A stretch of 64,000 nt of DNA from Dulcicalothrix desertica PCC 7102. GTDB lineage: Bacteria; Cyanobacteriota; Cyanobacteriia; Cyanobacteriales; Nostocaceae. This document shows, piece after piece, positions 55,536 to 63,973 of this stretch. A program made the translations under genes and the position numbers. The stretch's first letter is position 1. Each line of letters begins with the position of its first letter. The stretch covers positions 1-64,000 of the forward strand of contig NZ_RSCL01000036.1 of NCBI RefSeq assembly GCF_003991905.1, written 5' to 3'. The notes beneath the pieces are model-generated. The model had not been told where the DNA came from and did not search any database. It worked only from the letters and a program-made list of their open reading frames with translations.

Positions 55536-55632
55536 GTAACTTTGCAACGGATGTAGCGGATGTAACGGATAGGCTATTTTACAAAACGAATCTTTGTTTG
55601 TAACTTTGCAACGGATGTAGCGGATGTAACGG
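55536..55632. repeat. Two 33-bp direct repeats upstream of the CHAT gene
   Basis: A 33-bp unit starting GTAACTTTGCAACGGATGTA is present at 55536-55568 and identically at 55600-55632. It also contains an internal CGGATGTAGCGGATGTAACG repetition. The block precedes the CHAT gene start on the minus strand and so lies in its promoter region. It may be a recent duplication or a repeated binding site. Confidence 0.75.
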
Positions 55633-55689
55633 TGTGGATTGCCAAACTAACTGAAGAAGTTGCAAGTGGTCGAGTAATCGAAGCTATGA

Positions 55690-55938
55690 CTAGCTAATGT
55701 GTTCGCGCAACTCTCTTTTTAAATCATTAGAAATCCACAGCCCATCAATTTCTCGACAAAGATTCTGAGTAGACTCACCTTTGTGCCTGCGTTCCAAGTA
55801 CACTCCCTTAAGAACTGCCGATAAACCAAACTTTGAAAGCGCATCTCCCGCAATACCTATTACACCTAAAAATGCAATCCCGCCAATCATCCCACCGGGG
55901 CCTAGCAGTGCCACAGGCATTCCACTATTATTAATCAA
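55690..55938 (-). CDS. Small membrane protein, possibly 5'-truncated
   Basis: The 82-aa frame has a hydrophobic helix (LLGPGGMIGGIAFLGVIGIAG) and a C-terminal part ERRHKGESTQNLCREIDGLW, ISNDLKRELREHIS. It resembles small bacterial proteins with one or two membrane helices and a C-terminal helical tail that carries ISxDLKxxLRxxI. The N-terminus begins at the junction with the patatin remnant (about 55925), so the original start was probably lost. The Met at 55938 or 55920 may be used by chance. The function is unknown. Confidence 0.5.
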   Translation of the reverse strand: MINNSGMPVALLGPGGMIGGIAFLGVIGIAGDALSKFGLSAVLKGVYLERRHKGESTQNLCREIDGLWISNDLKRELREHIS

Positions 55939-56404
55939 TGGAAGAGTCTACATTAACAATCCGGTATTAAATCTTCTCCTTCGAGCAAGAAAGAAGTTTC
56001 CTCACATTAAGCAGCAGAGCCAATTATTAGTTTCTGTTGGAACTGGAGAATTTAGTCCATCTAGAAAAGATTTAGAGAAAGCAGGTAAAACCAATTGGGC
56101 TGGTTCGATTTTTTAGGTTACATCAATGGGAAATTCTAATGAAGCTCACAATCAAACGCTTGATCTTTTAGAATATTTAGACCCTCACATACTCCACGAA
56201 TCGAAAGAATATGAACAACGATATTACCGTTTTCAGAAGAAGTTTAAAGAAAATGTCCCTATGGATGGCACTTCGATAGAGCAAATAAAACGACTCCAAC
56301 AGTTAGGAGATGAACTTGTTAAAGAAAAAAAAGATGAACTTGATAATTTATGTAAAATCCTAACAACACCTATTGACATTAATATCGATTCAGATGTAAA
56401 GTAG
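55925..56404 (+). pseudogene. Patatin-like phospholipase 3' remnant
   Basis: In one frame the sequence reads LLLINGRVYINNPVLNLLLR, then LLVSVGTGEFSPSRKDLEKA to SIF, an in-frame TAG at 56114, and on to MGNSNEAHNQTLDLLEYLDP, RYYRFQKKFKEN and ELDNLCKILTTP. Patatin-like phospholipases have a catalytic Asp in (D)GGVYxNNP; here the motif is changed to NGRVYINNP. Only the C-terminal half remains and it contains the stop. The nucleophile Ser region is absent, replaced by a minus-strand gene at the junction. It is therefore a dead fragment. Patatins serve as effectors in several anti-phage systems. Confidence 0.75.
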
Positions 56405-56408
56405 TCGG

Positions 56409-56594
56409 TTATTTTATCAATAACGTCAGATCAAGAACTTGACTTGGCGCCGTTTTACCACAACCAGCTTGACTCAACAACTTTATAAATTCCTTGTTCT
56501 GGGTAAATTCAATTGTCTTTGATACACCTGTTCCTTCCACTTTGAGGCGCAATATATTTGGGTCGAAAACAGGTGGTTTACTGCGGTTATGCAC
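56409..56594 (-). CDS. Hypothetical 61-aa protein
   Basis: The short frame reads MHNRSKPPVFDPNILRLKVE, GTGVSKTIEFTQNKEFIKLL and ends DLTLLIK. It has protein-like composition and one embedded GGCGCC but no recognised family. It converges on the patatin remnant. It could be a real small protein or a fragment. Confidence 0.35.
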   Translation of the reverse strand: MHNRSKPPVFDPNILRLKVEGTGVSKTIEFTQNKEFIKLLSQAGCGKTAPSQVLDLTLLIK

Positions 56595-57082
56595 ATAAAA
56601 TAGCTTGTTTGGAACAATATACCCATTTTTTAGTAAGATAGATAGAGTTTATATACTATGTTAAGAGCGCTTCACGCTATATATATAGATAGGCGCCGGA
56701 AACTATGGAATATAGAACTTATCCCAAAGCTCTTTTATTAAGGGGAATTAGGGGGATCGAAAATACAGGCGCCTATTTTACTTTTATACTTGCATATACC
56801 GAGTGTGTACTACCCATGAACTACAAGATTAAAGCTAAAATAACTCCCTGGTCTAAATATGACCGCATCCGTTATTTTCCTTATGGTAGTGAGTGGTGTC
56901 GGTTATTCAGACTTTATTTAACAGCTTGTAGAAGTACTTGTTTACGCTATGTTAATAGTTACACTGCAACCTCACGAACATAGTTTTACTTTTGCGGAAT
57001 TGCTGATTACTGACATGTAGTAAGTTTTAACCAATGTATCTATCAAATTAATAACACGGTAATAATCGTGCGATCTGGAGCT
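56595..57082. other. Non-coding region before the secreted 152-aa protein
   Basis: About 490 bp with two GGCGCC sites (near 56692 and 56768) and short AT repeats (TATATATAGATAG). A plus-strand open frame at 56705-56983 has no recognisable protein features. The promoter of the next gene probably lies in the last 100 bp. Confidence 0.4.
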
Positions 57083-57541
57083 ATGCGTAAAATTATTTGC
57101 AGCTTGATGAGTATTAGTTTAGTTGTAGGTATGCCATTAGTAGTTAATGCTAGCGCAGCTTACAATCAATTCAAAAAAACGCAACTTCAAGAGTTTAGTG
57201 GTGATAAAGCACCACAGAAATGCCCACTAAAGAAACTTGAAGTAATCGAAAATAATAACAAAGTCAAATATGAACTTTGTACTATTTCAGGTAGACCAAT
57301 ATTTCTACGAGCTAGTTCTGGTGATATTACTCATGCATTCTATGAGTTCAGAAAAGGTAAATTAGTGCAAATTTCATATGTTGACCATTTTGTTTCCACT
57401 GGTTTGCGTAACGAACAACCTGTAGTAAGGTGGAATGATATTGATAAAACTGTTAATTATAAGCTAGGCATCAAAACAAAGACAGCGACTCAACAAGAGG
57501 TGAATAAAATCAAAAAAATCCTGATTTCATTCAAAAAATGA
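57083..57541 (+). CDS. Secreted protein of unknown function, 152 aa
   Basis: The protein has a Sec signal peptide (MRKIICSLMSISLVVGMPLV, cleavage near VNASA) and a small domain with two Cys (QKCPLKK and YELCTISG) that could form a disulfide. Its middle, RASSGDITHAFYEFRKGKLV, has a beta-rich pattern. I do not recognise the family. The ATG at 57083 is preferred over the GTG at 57068 because the signal peptide starts there and CTGGAG precedes it. Confidence 0.68.
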   Translation: MRKIICSLMSISLVVGMPLVVNASAAYNQFKKTQLQEFSGDKAPQKCPLKKLEVIENNNKVKYELCTISGRPIFLRASSGDITHAFYEFRKGKLVQISYVDHFVSTGLRNEQPVVRWNDIDKTVNYKLGIKTKTATQQEVNKIKKILISFKK

Positions 57542-57659
57542 TTGATGTATGTTTGGGCGTAATTAAAGCACTTACTATGACTTTCAATTTTTCTTGATAA
57601 GAAGCATATCAAAATCAGAACGGCGCCTAAAAATCGAGTTTACTGTTTTCTTATGAGAG

Positions 57660-57840
57660 CGGAATCCTAATTACGAAGGAGGCGCCTTCTCCAGGTTGGG
57701 AGGTGGTATCTGGTGATTCAGGTGCTGAAAATACCGGGCGTGTGGTTGCCTCCTTACATCGGCGCCCCCCGAACGGGGTGGAATTATGGGTTTCGTCCTT
57801 GTCCGACTGAAGCGACTCTCTTCAAGGCGCCGTTCCTTAC
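57660..57840. other. GC-rich island with four GGCGCC sites
   Basis: This short region is much richer in G and C than its neighbours. It has four GGCGCC sites between about 57624 and 57832 and hairpin potential (GGCGCCCCCCGAACGGGGTG). On the plus strand it could also encode a peptide from EAPSPGWEVVSGDSGAENTG to a TGA near 57810, with no start codon. It may be a decayed gene piece or a structured RNA. I cannot decide. Confidence 0.35.
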
Positions 57841-57878
57841 ACTAAGCTTTGCATTTGTACTCTTAAAACCCTAAATTA

Positions 57879-58763
57879 TTAGGGTTTCACAGCACCTTTT
57901 CTCGAAAGTTCATTTAATAATAATTGCACTGATTGTGATTCTCGTTCCGATTTGCGATAGGCTAACCAAATTTGATTCGTCACCGCATCAGTTGGTTTCA
58001 GTAGTAATTGTAACTCACCCGAATTAATTGCTCTTTCACAAAGATAATCGGGAAGAACACTAAACCCATTACCTAGGGTGATTGCTTTTTGAATTAGCCG
58101 TAAATCTGGCAACACAATTCTGGGAACCATATCTAATCGCTTTCCAAATACCACTCGCCAAAATCGTCTGATAATCGGTAAATCTTCACCGTAAGCTATG
58201 AGTGGTTGAGTTCTCAAATATTCCTCTAACTGCGGCAGATTGCTAAGGAAGGAAATTTCTAATCGAGGAGAAGTCACCAACCAAAAGCTTTCTTCGTAAA
58301 TTAATTGATATTCCAAATCGGTACGCGCGATTTTTTGGGTGGCAATGACCGCATCCAAACGACCTTCCAATAATTCCGCAATTGCATCCCCCGTCAACCC
58401 GAAATGAATTCGATACAGCCATTGGAATGATTGGGGTAAACGGTGCAAAACCATTTCTGCAAAAAATTCTTGAGGTGTACCAATCCGCAGAATTTTGGGT
58501 GCATCTATGGTTGTAGTCTTGGCAGTAATCGATTCTAAACGCTCGATTGCGGCAATAACTTCCGTATAAAGTCGCTTTCCCGCTTCAGTAGGAACCATAC
58601 GTCTCGGCATTCGCTGAAATAAGGGATAATCTAAAGCCGACTCCAGCCCTGCAACATGCTGACTGACTGCGGGTTGAGTGAGGTGGAGAACTTGAGCCGC
58701 ACCAGATACAGTTCCTACCCGATAAACCTCGACAAAACTGCGATACCATTCCAAGCTAACCAT
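57879..58763 (-). CDS. LysR-family transcriptional regulator
   Basis: The 294-aa regulator opens MVSLEWYRSFVEVYRVGTVS and has the LysR winged HTH (AAQVLHLTQPAVSQHVAGLE, residues about 18-37). A LysR substrate-binding domain follows (from about 90, RIGTPQEFFAEMVLHRLPQ). The Met at 58763 is chosen because the HTH spacing fits; the ATG 24 nt upstream is unlikely. It is divergent from the DJ-1-type lipoprotein gene across about 100 bp, the classic arrangement of a LysR protein and its target. A palindromic T-N11-A-type site should lie in that gap. Confidence 0.88.
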   Translation of the reverse strand: MVSLEWYRSFVEVYRVGTVSGAAQVLHLTQPAVSQHVAGLESALDYPLFQRMPRRMVPTEAGKRLYTEVIAAIERLESITAKTTTIDAPKILRIGTPQEFFAEMVLHRLPQSFQWLYRIHFGLTGDAIAELLEGRLDAVIATQKIARTDLEYQLIYEESFWLVTSPRLEISFLSNLPQLEEYLRTQPLIAYGEDLPIIRRFWRVVFGKRLDMVPRIVLPDLRLIQKAITLGNGFSVLPDYLCERAINSGELQLLLKPTDAVTNQIWLAYRKSERESQSVQLLLNELSRKGAVKP

Positions 58764-58864
58764 AAATATATTTATAGTACGACACAATTTTTATAATTTG
58801 TATTTTGGATAAATGCTGCTTAGGATGATATTAAGCAACTTTTGCTCTTAAAAAATTACTATCC
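58764..58864. promoter_or_regulatory. Shared promoter region of the LysR and DJ-1-type genes
   Basis: The 101-bp gap between divergent starts holds the motifs TTGTATTTTGGATAAATGCT and ATGATATTAAGC, and likely LysR binding half-sites. I cannot fix the exact operator by eye. Confidence 0.5.
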
Positions 58865-59641
58865 ATGAGTATCAAAAAAGGTTTAATTGCTGTGATTGTT
58901 GGATTAGCTATGTCGGCTTGTGCTACTTCTTCTGCTCAAGAGTCCGCACGTAAACGAGTTTTGATTGTTTTGACTAACCATTCCCAATTGGGAAATACGG
59001 GTAAACCCACCGGATTTTATTTATCGGAAGTATCCCATCCCTATGCTGCCTTTACTCAGGCTAGTTACGAAGTTGATTTCGTCAGTCCCACAGGAAAAGC
59101 TGCTCCCATTGACCCCAAAAGCAACGATAAAAGCGACCCGAAAAATCTGCAATTATTGCAAAATAAAGCAGTGATGGCAAAAATCCAAGACACCCTCGCA
59201 CCTGGGGAAGTTAAACCCAACGATTATCAAGCAATTTTCTTTGCTGGTGGACATGGAGTAATGTGGGATTTACCCGATAACAAACCATTGCAGCAACTTA
59301 CCGCATCAATGTACGAACGAGGAGCATTAGTGGGCGCCGTATGTCATGGTCTCGCAGCGCTTGTAAATGTGAAATTATCCAATGGTGAATATTTAGTGAA
59401 AGGTAAAACTGTGGCTGCATTTACTAATGATGAAGAAGAAGCAGTAGGACTTACGAAAGTGATGCCGTTCCTACTGGAGTCGAAATTAATTGAACGTGGA
59501 GCCAAACACACCAAAGCTGCCAATTTTCAATCTCATGTAGTTGTGAGTAAGCGTTTGGTAACAGGGCAAAATCCCGCATCAGCAACAGGTGTGGGAGAAA
59601 AAATGGTAGAGTTGATGCAAAAAACATCCCCAGGTAGTTAG
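58865..59641 (+). CDS. DJ-1/PfpI-type lipoprotein (Hsp31/glyoxalase III-like)
   Basis: The 258-aa protein has a lipoprotein signal with lipobox MSAC (Cys19), so it is anchored in a membrane. The DJ-1/PfpI domain shows GFYLSEVSHPYAAF with the conserved Glu, IFFAGGHGVMWDLPDN and the nucleophile elbow GAVCHGLAAL with Cys160 and His161. This Glu-Cys-His set is that of class I Hsp31-like proteins that detoxify methylglyoxal without glutathione. It is probably controlled by the divergent LysR regulator. A role in envelope stress or reactive aldehyde removal is likely. The exact substrate is unproven. Confidence 0.85.
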   Translation: MSIKKGLIAVIVGLAMSACATSSAQESARKRVLIVLTNHSQLGNTGKPTGFYLSEVSHPYAAFTQASYEVDFVSPTGKAAPIDPKSNDKSDPKNLQLLQNKAVMAKIQDTLAPGEVKPNDYQAIFFAGGHGVMWDLPDNKPLQQLTASMYERGALVGAVCHGLAALVNVKLSNGEYLVKGKTVAAFTNDEEEAVGLTKVMPFLLESKLIERGAKHTKAANFQSHVVVSKRLVTGQNPASATGVGEKMVELMQKTSPGS

Positions 59642-59994
59642 TTATGATAAAATCTTAAAACAGGTGCGTCGGAGTAATCCCAAGTGATGCCTGTAAACTC
59701 CAAACATAGGTACAAATAAATCTAGCGCTATATTTGAAGAAGCAGGCGCCAACAGCTTTTATGTTAATAAATGCTCAATCATTGGATTCTAATTAATTTG
59801 AGGCGCCTGTTTGTTTGGATATGGGGCTTGGAATCAAAATAAGCACAAGTACTAAATAGTCTTAGTACTGTGCTATTCAAATGTAGTTAGGGTGCTTAAA
59901 ATCGTAAAAAATGATGTTGAACGCACCAAACACGTGTTCATAGGCGCCTATTCAAGATAGTCAAACATTGACTCTGTTCTTGAATTGTTGAAGG
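59642..59994. other. Non-coding region between DJ-1-type and crystallin-like genes
   Basis: About 350 bp between convergent genes. It has three GGCGCC sites (near 59745, 59802 and 59943) but no recognised gene or strong terminator. Confidence 0.45.
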
Positions 59995-60474
59995 TTAAGA
60001 ACCAGGTATCACTTTAACTCGCGATACTTTACCGTCTAAACCATTTTGATGGAAGTGATCAACTCGGATACCTGAATTGGCATTTGGATTATCAAAGGTT
60101 TGCTCAAAACTACGTAAACAATATCCTTCAGGTTGTATAAACGACCTGTTGATAATATCTATTGTTGTATAGTCATCCTGAGTACTACCACCAGGGTTGT
60201 CAAATACAACAATTTTTGCACCTTGTTTTACAGACTTTCCAATTCTTAGTGAACGAGCTTCGTCATTATCACCTTTACAAGCACTGCGTTTCTTACAATT
60301 ATCATCTGCTGCTTTGTAGCTGTTATACGCAAAGACTATACCTTGGGTGCAGCCATTGCCTTCATAAAACACTAAATCATCTACTTGTTGAGCTTGAACC
60401 TTGCTTGCTGTAACAGTTAAGATAATAACCAAAATAGATAGCAAGATCAGCTTGCGCTTAGGAGCAAAAATCAT
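59995..60474 (-). CDS. Secreted beta/gamma-crystallin-like protein
   Basis: The 159-aa protein has a signal peptide (LILLSILVIILTVTASKVQA). The mature part has four Cys and a Greek-key-like pattern: DDLVFYEGNGCTQGIVFAY, EARSLRIGKSVKQGAKIVVF, DNPGGSTQDDYTTIDI and a C-terminal SRVKV. This fits a crystallin-like or related calcium-binding beta sandwich often found in secreted bacterial proteins. The assignment rests on pattern only. It stands alone and converges on the DJ-1-type gene. A stabilising or calcium-binding role outside the cell is possible. Confidence 0.55.
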   Translation of the reverse strand: MIFAPKRKLILLSILVIILTVTASKVQAQQVDDLVFYEGNGCTQGIVFAYNSYKAADDNCKKRSACKGDNDEARSLRIGKSVKQGAKIVVFDNPGGSTQDDYTTIDIINRSFIQPEGYCLRSFEQTFDNPNANSGIRVDHFHQNGLDGKVSRVKVIPGS

Positions 60475-60977
60475 TGATAATTTACCTCATGATTTATTAC
60501 GAGTATTTAAGACAAGGAATAATTCCTCTATTTACTCAAATGGTTGATTTACAGCTTTTATGCATCAGAGTATTTTTAGATGAAACCTTTGCGAACGACT
60601 ATGCTCCTGATTAAGGCGCCATTTATAACTCTCAACTTACGGACATACTCGAAGAAAGCGGAATAGCAACAAACCAATATAAAGCTAATTTATCCAGATA
60701 CATCTACTTTCATGTGACGATATATAGTTTTAACAGTTATCTAACCTAAAATAAATTCCAACTGTCCTGGGTACCTTGTTTATCATTGCTTTTAAATGTA
60801 CTTATAGAATTTCAGTGAATATCTACAAGTTGCTTATTACACATTTCGGCTAATTTTAGCGCCATTTATCCGACTAAAACTCCTTCACCTGTTTCAATTA
60901 CAGGCGCCAATGTAAAAATGAATGTATCCACTTAATTTAATATAGGCGCCCTTATGAGTAACTCATAACTTGGGTTA
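60475..60977. other. Non-coding region before the SDR stop
   Basis: About 500 bp with three GGCGCC sites (near 60613, 60903 and 60946) and no recognised gene. It holds the promoter of the crystallin-like gene and the end of the biosynthetic operon. Confidence 0.45.
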
Positions 60978-61742
60978 TTAAAATCGCGCGCCGCCGTTTA
61001 CTTCAATTACGCTACCTGTAAAATAATCGCATTCGACGATAAAGCGCATTGCTAACCATATTTCATAAGGTTTAGCCATACGGTGTAAGGGTATTTTGGA
61101 AATCATCTCTGCTTGAGCTTCTGGTGATACATAACTTAACATTGGTGTTTCGGTTAATCCAGGTGCTATACCTGCTACCCTAAATCCATAAGGCGCCAGT
61201 TCTAATGCCCAAGTGCGTGTTTGTGCATCGAGTCCTGCTTTTGATGCACTATAGTTAGATTGACCTGGATTACCAGAGCTTGTTACAGAGGATATATTTA
61301 CTATTAAACTGGGAGCAATGTTCATCTCCATTAAGGTGGCTGCAAATTCTCGTGCCATCAAAAATGAACCTGTTAAATTTACATCCAGAACTTTTTTCCA
61401 TTGTGCTGTTGGCAGTTTACGTAACCAACCTTCTTCTTCACGAGTTACAAGCAAACCATCTCTTAAAATTCCAGCGTTGTTGACTAGAGTGTTGGCATAT
61501 CCTAGTTTTTTAAAGGCTTGTTCTGTAAAATTTTTAACGTCTGTTTCGTTTGCTACATCTACATATTCTCCATAGATTTTTCCTTCTAAGTCGGCGCCAA
61601 GTGTTTCTAATTCTTTTAGTCCATCTGTATCAATGTCGCCACCAACTACTTGGGCGCCTGAAGAAGCTAGTTCTAAAGCTATACAACGCCCAATTCCACT
61701 AGCGGCGCCTGTAACTATTGCTCTTACATCTTTTAAGTTCAT
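60978..61742 (-). CDS. Short-chain dehydrogenase/reductase (FabG-like)
   Basis: The 254-aa enzyme has the classical SDR set: TGAASGIG (NADP/NAD binding, residue about 11), NNAG, Ser in NISSVTSSG and YSASK with the catalytic Tyr and Lys. It ends GSVIEVNGGARF, as in 3-oxoacyl-ACP reductases. It is the last gene of a minus-strand unit with a PLP aminotransferase and a desaturase (52 bp after the aminotransferase). That context points to a small biosynthetic pathway rather than primary fatty acid synthesis, which is inference. Confidence 0.9.
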   Translation of the reverse strand: MNLKDVRAIVTGAASGIGRCIALELASSGAQVVGGDIDTDGLKELETLGADLEGKIYGEYVDVANETDVKNFTEQAFKKLGYANTLVNNAGILRDGLLVTREEEGWLRKLPTAQWKKVLDVNLTGSFLMAREFAATLMEMNIAPSLIVNISSVTSSGNPGQSNYSASKAGLDAQTRTWALELAPYGFRVAGIAPGLTETPMLSYVSPEAQAEMISKIPLHRMAKPYEIWLAMRFIVECDYFTGSVIEVNGGARF

Positions 61743-61794
61743 AATTATTTTAACCTGTATTTTTTGCGTTTGTTTATGTATTTGGTTTGGTAGG

Positions 61795-62913
61795 CTACAG
61801 CCAATGTTTAGATAAGATAAATTCGGAGAAATGACTTAATGCTTTTGCAAAAATATGTTGCTGAACACCTAGACAAATTCTCAAGTGACCAGGCATGTTG
61901 AAAGCTTCACCTGGTAGAATCAGCACACCTGTTTTTTCTACTAATTTTTGTGCAAATTCTTGGCTATTAATAGGTTTGACAAAAAAGGGAAATGCAACAA
62001 TCCCAGCTTGAGGTTCTATCCAATTTATTAAATCTTGATGCTGGTTTATAAAAGTACGTAATTGATGCAAATTATCCTGAATTCGCTGTTTATATTTAGG
62101 TATTATTTTCTGCCAGTTTTGTAAAACAGATAAAATAAGAAAGTCGTTGACAGAGCAAACAGTATGTGTTGTATAGTCTTTGAAATCACGACAGGCACTA
62201 ATTAGCTCGTGAGAACCAATTATCCATCCTATACGTAAACCAATACAACCAAAACATTTACCAGGTGAACCTAGAGACACTATTTTAGAAGATTTATTTA
62301 TCAACGAAGGAAGAATATCGGTGTTGTCGTAGTTAATAAATCTATAGTGTTCGTCAGCTAAAATTTCACAGTTATGCTTTTCTGCTAACTTGATGATAGT
62401 TTCAATTTCTGTTCCCGAAAACATAATTCCAGTCGGATTATGGGGAGTATTCAATACTATAACTTCTGTATTATCATCAATTAAATTTGATAATTGCTCT
62501 AAATCTGGTCTAAAATCATTTTCCTTTTTGAGTGGAAGCAAGCGAACTTCGTAGTTCAGATATTGTGGAATTTGATATAAGACTTCAAAAGCTGGAGAAA
62601 AAACCACAACATTAGCTTTGGGTTTATAACGGATATGGAAATACATAAAAATCGCTTCTGTAGTTCCATGAGTTACCAAAATTCTATCAGCGTCTATTCC
62701 TTCATAAAATGATGCTATGGTTTTTCTTAAATTTAAGGAGCCATGAGTATCATTGTTCGCTAAACTAATTTGCAGCAAGTCTGCTATTTTGATGTTAGTT
62801 GAATCAATTAATTGCTCTAAGGTTTGATTATCAACTCCACTTTCGGCTAAGTTGTAAGGAACGTCTTGATATTTTAGAAACCACGGTTCCATTAAAGATT
62901 GTGATATTTTCAT
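61795..62913 (-). CDS. Class I/II PLP-dependent aminotransferase
   Basis: The 372-aa enzyme has the fold type I active site: Asn159 in NTPHNPTG, Asp187 in LADEHYRF, the PLP lysine Lys219 in SLGSPGKCFG and Arg227 in GLRIGW. It resembles aspartate/aromatic-type aminotransferases and capreomycidine-synthase-like relatives. Substrate preference cannot be read from the sequence. The stop of the upstream desaturase gene and this start are 2 nt apart, so translation is coupled. It would add or remove an amine on an intermediate also handled by the neighbouring SDR and desaturase. Confidence 0.88.
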   Translation of the reverse strand: MKISQSLMEPWFLKYQDVPYNLAESGVDNQTLEQLIDSTNIKIADLLQISLANNDTHGSLNLRKTIASFYEGIDADRILVTHGTTEAIFMYFHIRYKPKANVVVFSPAFEVLYQIPQYLNYEVRLLPLKKENDFRPDLEQLSNLIDDNTEVIVLNTPHNPTGIMFSGTEIETIIKLAEKHNCEILADEHYRFINYDNTDILPSLINKSSKIVSLGSPGKCFGCIGLRIGWIIGSHELISACRDFKDYTTHTVCSVNDFLILSVLQNWQKIIPKYKQRIQDNLHQLRTFINQHQDLINWIEPQAGIVAFPFFVKPINSQEFAQKLVEKTGVLILPGEAFNMPGHLRICLGVQQHIFAKALSHFSEFILSKHWL

Positions 62914-62915
62914 AG

Positions 62916-63932
62916 TTACACTTTGATTTTGGCAATAAAGGTTTGTATAAGACTGGGTAAATCGTTAGCAGAGATAAAAATTCCTCCTGCAGATTTATTT
63001 AATGCTGCATAATTTTTATCTTGTAAGCGAATTTGATGAGCTTTTGCTAAGTTCCAAAAAGGAGTAGAGGGGTTTAGATGGTGGTCGAGGTGATAGTTTT
63101 CGTTGTGGATGCTCAAGAAAAATGCTTCTAACCAATGACTTTGACGATTACGTGTCATGTAAATATCAATGTCATTATTGCCGACTAAAGGATAATGTTC
63201 GCTAAGTTCTATAAACCATCCAATAATTTGGAATGTTGTCAAATAAGGTATTATCCAAAATAGTATTAACATGTTTTGACAATTTAAATTCCATAATGTT
63301 GCTGTAATTATGAGAATATAAAGACACATGATTAAGGTTTCTTTTTGTTGAGATGCTTTGGCGAGTAATCTCTGTTGAATTAATGTGTAAAGATAATTTG
63401 GTACTTTAGATAACACTAGTGGCATAAGTATATATTTTTTGACAAAACTCATAGGATTTATATAACTATATAATCCTTCGGAAATATGAAAGTAATAGTC
63501 GGGGTCTAAAATTGGATGACCTAAGTATCGATGATGGTTATCTACATGAGATTTTTTATATCCTGTAAAAGTTTGTAAAATCAGGTATCCAGAGAAGTAT
63601 GTTCCCAATGCAAAGTTCAGATGTTTATTTTTTGCTAAGGTTCTGTGAGCTGCTTCATGCAGTAAAGTGGCTAAAGCTCGCTGACGGGCGCCTATTATTA
63701 GAATTGCTAAAGGGTAAAAATACCAGCTAATGTAGTACGTTATTAAGATGCTGATAATTATTAAGGAATAATCTTCTAGTAAAGCTAGTATACCATGCCA
63801 ATTATCTAGTTTTGCTAATGTCTTTATTTGCTGCTGGATTGAATGCTCAAATTTATAGATTTTATATTTGTATTTGAGCCTTTTGGGATATGATTCTTCG
63901 GTGATAGTTTGATGTAATTTTATAGTATTCAT
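62916..63932 (-). CDS. Membrane fatty acid desaturase / hydroxylase family protein
   Basis: The 338-aa protein carries the three histidine boxes of the membrane di-iron family: HEAAHR at 92-97, HVDNHH at 129-134 and HLDHH at 281-285. Four or more hydrophobic helices lie between them (YSLIIISILITYYISWYFY, NMLILFWIIPYLTTFQII). These enzymes insert a double bond or hydroxyl into acyl chains or other lipophilic substrates. It is the first gene of a tight unit with an aminotransferase and an SDR. The operon may start further upstream outside the window. Sequence alone does not show the substrate. Confidence 0.88.
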   Translation of the reverse strand: MNTIKLHQTITEESYPKRLKYKYKIYKFEHSIQQQIKTLAKLDNWHGILALLEDYSLIIISILITYYISWYFYPLAILIIGARQRALATLLHEAAHRTLAKNKHLNFALGTYFSGYLILQTFTGYKKSHVDNHHRYLGHPILDPDYYFHISEGLYSYINPMSFVKKYILMPLVLSKVPNYLYTLIQQRLLAKASQQKETLIMCLYILIITATLWNLNCQNMLILFWIIPYLTTFQIIGWFIELSEHYPLVGNNDIDIYMTRNRQSHWLEAFFLSIHNENYHLDHHLNPSTPFWNLAKAHQIRLQDKNYAALNKSAGGIFISANDLPSLIQTFIAKIKV

Positions 63933-63956
63933 AGTAGTATTTAAATATTTGTGTAT

Positions 63957-63973
63957 GGTGGGCAGTGCCCACC
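63957..63973. repeat. GGTGGGC-AGT-GCCCACC palindrome at the window end
   Basis: A perfect 7-bp stem with a 3-nt loop lies about 25 bp upstream of the desaturase start on the minus strand. This is a frequent Nostocales repeat. The sequence ends at 64000, so its surroundings cannot be seen. Confidence 0.6.

Larger units (their letters stand above)
358..63692. repeat. Highly iterated palindrome GGCGCC
   Basis: GGCGCC occurs about 128 times by eye count between 358 and 63692, about once per 500 bp. It is found both inside genes in all frames and between genes. In random DNA of about 38% GC only about 3 would be expected in 64 kb. The flanking bases vary, though TGGCGCCA, AGGCGCCT and CGGCGCCG recur. 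No GCGATCGC (HIP1) was noticed. Confidence 0.85.

Noticed and set aside
56705-56983. Plus-strand open frame of 92 codons
   Set aside because: It has no domain, signal peptide or convincing ribosome site, includes spacer repeats and has unusual composition.
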